Source of the DNA: an uncultured Oscillospiraceae bacterium
GTDB lineage: Bacteria; Bacillota; Clostridia; Oscillospirales; Oscillospiraceae
NCBI GenBank assembly: GCA_947627085.1
Contig: CANQUO010000091.1
Coordinates: 1 to 8,346, forward strand
Length of the DNA stretch: 8,346 bases
Direction of reading: 5' to 3'
The first letter of the stretch is position 1. Each line of letters begins with the position of its first letter. Below the pieces are notes generated by a model. That model saw only the letters and a list, made by a program, of their open reading frames with translations. It was not told the origin of the DNA and did no database searches. A program made the position numbers and the translations under genes. Of the stretch, positions 6,209 to 8,346 are shown piece by piece.

Positions 6209-8080
6209 TTATTCGCTGACATAATACTGTGCCTGAGCCGTCCAGAGCTCGTGATATTTGCCGGTCTCATCGGCTAAAAGCTCCTCGTGTGAGCCGCGCT
6301 GGACGATGCGGCCGTCCTGAAACACCGCGATCTCGTCGCAGAAGCGGCAGGAGCTTAAGCGGTGGGAGATGTAGATGGCGGTGCGGTCGCCGGCAATGTC
6401 GTTGAATTTGGCGTATATCTCCGCCTCCGCCATGGGGTCGAGGGCGGCGGTGGGCTCGTCAAGGATGATGAAGGGCGCGTCCTTATATAGGGCCCTGGCG
6501 ATGGCTATCTTCTGGGCCTCGCCGCCGGATATCTCCACGCCGTTTTCGGTAAAATCCTTATATAATTGGGTGTCGAGCCCCTGGGGCAGTGTCTCAAGCC
6601 TGTCTCCGAAGCCCGCGTCGATAAGGGCCTTTCGGACCCTCTCGCCGTCGAAATCCGCCCTGCCCGCCACGTTTGCGCCCAGGGGCTGGGAGATGAGCTG
6701 GAAGTCCTGGAACACCACGGAGAAGATGTCCATATAGTCCCGGTAGTTATATTTGCGTATATCTATGCCGTTGAGCAATATCTCCCCCTCCTGGGGGTCG
6801 TAGAGGCGGCACAGGAGCTTAATGAACGTGGTCTTGCCGCTCCCGTTCTCCCCCACGATGGCGAGGCGGCGGCCCACCTTGAACCGGAGGCTGACATTTT
6901 TAAGGGCCCAGTTCTCCGCGCCGGGGTATTTGAAGGACACGTTTCTGAATTCCACCTCGTAGTTCCTGTCGGAGCGCTTCTCCGTGGTCAGGCTCCCCTG
7001 ATACATGGCGTTGGGTATGTCCAGAAATTTAAATGTGGTCTCAAGGTACGCCCCGTTGGCCCTCAGCTTCCCGAAGGCGCTCATGAGCGCGAAGATGCTC
7101 CCCGCCATAGCCGTGGCCGCCCCCACGTACTGGGTGACACTGCCCACGTCGAAGGCCCCCGCCCAGGCCTTCATGCAGGTGAAAACGTACACGCACCCCG
7201 TTATGACCACGGTGATGCCGGTCCCCAGCCCGCTCAGTATCCCCATGGGGCCCCTCGCGAGCCTGGCCAGAAGTCCCGACGCGCCGAAGGCGAAATTTTT
7301 TGCCCAGTAGGCGCTGACGAGCCGCTCTTGGGAGTATATCCGCACGTCCGCCCCCCGCTCCTTCTGCAGGCCGAAAAACCCGAAGAAGCCGAAAAGCCGG
7401 TTGCCAAAGTTGGCCTCCTCCGAGGCGCTTGTATAGTATAACTCGCTCCTTGCGCTGCAGTACCCCGCCAGCACGCTGACCGCCGCCATCACGGCGGCTA
7501 TGGCCAGAATAAAGAGTGGGCTGTTGAGGACCGTGAACCTCCCCGCCGAGGCCGGGACCGGGGAGGTGAAGAGACTCACCGTCAGGGCCGCTCCGCTGAT
7601 TATGCCGATGATATTCTCCAAAAGCTCACCCATCACTGTGGGGACCAGCATGAGCCCCAGGCCCGCCCAGCCCTCGTTTTGCCGTATCTGGTCCCGCAGG
7701 TCGTGTGTCTCCTGCTTATCCATGTCGGCGTAATCGAGGGAGAACATCTTCCTTGCGAAAAGCATTTCCTTTCGCCCGTAGAGATCGTCATACAGCGCCT
7801 CCTGGCGCTCGTATAAAAGCGCCTTCACCACGGCGAAAGCCCCGGTGCAGGCGGCCCCGGCTATGACCCACCGCCACAGCGTATCCGGCCGGCGCATGGT
7901 GGCAAGCTCGCTTAAAACCCGCGCCGAGAAAAACACCGCCACATATGGCGTCAGGGCGTTCACCGCGCACATGGCCGCCAGCACGGGAAAGTATCTGCGG
8001 CTCACCTTATTTAAGAGCCTCGCCGCCCTCATGCAATTTGAGAGGGCCTTTGAAAATTTTATCTTCCCTTCCACGCGCAA
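6209..8080 (-). CDS. ABC exporter half-transporter, fused membrane and ATPase domains
   Basis: The 623-residue product has an N-terminal membrane domain with about six hydrophobic segments (roughly 30-55, 70-88, 150-172, 187-206, 284-302, 315-335) and a C-terminal nucleotide-binding domain. The ATPase motifs are complete: Walker A GENGSGKTT (410-418), Q-loop Q458, signature ISGGE (517-521, a variant of LSGGQ), Walker B FIILDE (537-542), D-loop ALD and H-loop H573. The TTG at 8080 is preceded by AGGAGG at 10 bases. A GTG at 8074 is an alternative, with AGGGAG 8 bases ahead. It overlaps the preceding ABC gene by 22 (or 16) bases and resembles it closely, so the two probably pair as a heterodimeric exporter after a tandem duplication. 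Substrate is unknown: no peptide, peptidase or regulator gene is in view. Confidence 0.93.
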   Translation of the reverse strand: MRVEGKIKFSKALSNCMRAARLLNKVSRRYFPVLAAMCAVNALTPYVAVFFSARVLSELATMRRPDTLWRWVIAGAACTGAFAVVKALLYERQEALYDDLYGRKEMLFARKMFSLDYADMDKQETHDLRDQIRQNEGWAGLGLMLVPTVMGELLENIIGIISGAALTVSLFTSPVPASAGRFTVLNSPLFILAIAAVMAAVSVLAGYCSARSELYYTSASEEANFGNRLFGFFGFFGLQKERGADVRIYSQERLVSAYWAKNFAFGASGLLARLARGPMGILSGLGTGITVVITGCVYVFTCMKAWAGAFDVGSVTQYVGAATAMAGSIFALMSAFGKLRANGAYLETTFKFLDIPNAMYQGSLTTEKRSDRNYEVEFRNVSFKYPGAENWALKNVSLRFKVGRRLAIVGENGSGKTTFIKLLCRLYDPQEGEILLNGIDIRKYNYRDYMDIFSVVFQDFQLISQPLGANVAGRADFDGERVRKALIDAGFGDRLETLPQGLDTQLYKDFTENGVEISGGEAQKIAIARALYKDAPFIILDEPTAALDPMAEAEIYAKFNDIAGDRTAIYISHRLSSCRFCDEIAVFQDGRIVQRGSHEELLADETGKYHELWTAQAQYYVSE

Positions 8081-8346
8081 AACTCCCTCCCCTCCTGATA
8101 GTACCGGCTCTGTACCTCAAAAAGCTTGGCGTACTCCCCGCCGAGCTTGAGCAGGCTCTCGTGTGTGCCCTCCTCGGCCACGCGTCCGTCCGCCAAAAAT
8201 ATTATCCTGTCGCAAAAGCGCGTGGAGGCCAGCCGGTGGGATATGAACACCGACGTCTTCCCCGCCGTCATGTCGTTATACTTCATGTAGATGTCGTTCT
8301 CCGCTATGGGGTCCAGCGCCGCCGTGGGCTCGTCCAGCATGAGTAT
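8059..8346 (-). CDS. ABC exporter half-transporter, C-terminal end only (runs off the right edge)
   Basis: Only the last 95 residues are present, opening inside Walker B (ILMLDEPTAALDP). The D-loop ALD, the H-loop VFISHRL and the tail GTHESLLKLGGEYAKLFEVQ are typical of the end of an exporter ATPase domain. The Walker B Asp and catalytic Glu are both present, so this half could hydrolyse ATP. Roughly half of the aligned residues match the end of the following gene, including the RFCD motif after the H-loop, which marks them as close paralogues. The stop TAA (8061-8059) lies within the next gene, which implies coupled translation. Confidence 0.9.
   Translation of the reverse strand: MLMLDEPTAALDPIAENDIYMKYNDMTAGKTSVFISHRLASTRFCDRIIFLADGRVAEEGTHESLLKLGGEYAKLFEVQSRYYQEGREFCAWKGR
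8083..8096 (-). promoter_or_regulatory. Double purine-rich ribosome site of the second ABC gene
   Basis: AGGAGGGGAGGGAG on the minus strand inside the end of the upstream ABC gene. The first AGGAGG is 10 bases before the TTG at 8080. The second AGGGAG is 8 bases before the GTG at 8074 but only 2 bases before the TTG. The sequence alone does not settle which start is used; the products differ by two residues. Confidence 0.6.

Noticed and set aside
6064..6270. Minus-strand frame of 68 codons spanning the terminator and the atp promoter
   Set aside because: It overlaps the end of the ABC gene, crosses a strong terminator hairpin and the promoter, and has no ribosome site or known domain.
6566..7441. 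Long open frame on the plus strand opposite the ABC transporter
   Set aside because: It is antisense to a gene with complete ATPase motifs, its translation is rich in His, Gly and Pro without any domain, and long antisense frames are common in GC-rich codon patterns.

Overview
The window is almost wholly coding on the minus strand. It holds two transcription units read right to left. Base composition is high in G+C (roughly 60% by eye). Gene order is typical of Bacillota, several starts are GTG or TTG, and Shine-Dalgarno sites are strong. The protein style (a c subunit ending ESTGIY, AtpZ plus AtpI heading the operon) points to an anaerobic, GC-rich member of the Clostridia, perhaps an Oscillospiraceae-like gut lineage. 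That placement is inference from style, not from a marker gene.

Right end (about 8346-6157): two tandem half-size ABC exporters. The first is cut by the window edge and only its last 95 codons are present. The second is complete and overlaps the first by 16-22 bases. They probably form a heterodimer. The unit ends in a rho-independent terminator at 6199-6157.

Centre and left (6101-1): a near-consensus sigma-A promoter (TTGACT, 17 bp, TATATT) 50-77 bases upstream of atpZ starts the F1Fo ATP synthase operon in canonical order: atpZ, atpI, atpB (a), atpE (c), atpF (b), atpH (delta), atpA (alpha), atpG (gamma), atpD (beta, running off the left edge before its Walker A). AtpZ and AtpI are assembly or ion-related membrane accessories. 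Subunits a, b and c form the membrane motor, delta and b form the stator, and alpha, beta and gamma form the catalytic head and rotor shaft. Epsilon (atpC) would be expected beyond the left edge.

Most notable points: (1) the c subunit carries the residues of a sodium-binding site in the rarer two-carboxylate form (E31 and E64, with S65, T66, Y69), so the enzyme is probably Na+-coupled; (2) subunit a has about 50 extra residues, apparently a hydrophobic helical hairpin, between its essential Arg helix and its last helix; (3) the gamma-beta spacer is a 178-base palindrome-rich block resembling an interspersed repeat, lodged inside an otherwise compact operon; (4) atpE is bracketed by two hairpins and has a perfect Shine-Dalgarno site, which fits selective over-expression of the c subunit; (5) the atpI/atpB junction carries an A AAA AAG slippery heptamer directly before the stop, in the phase that would fuse AtpI to AtpB. 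I found no wholly new multi-gene system. The novelty here lies in variations of a well-known machine.
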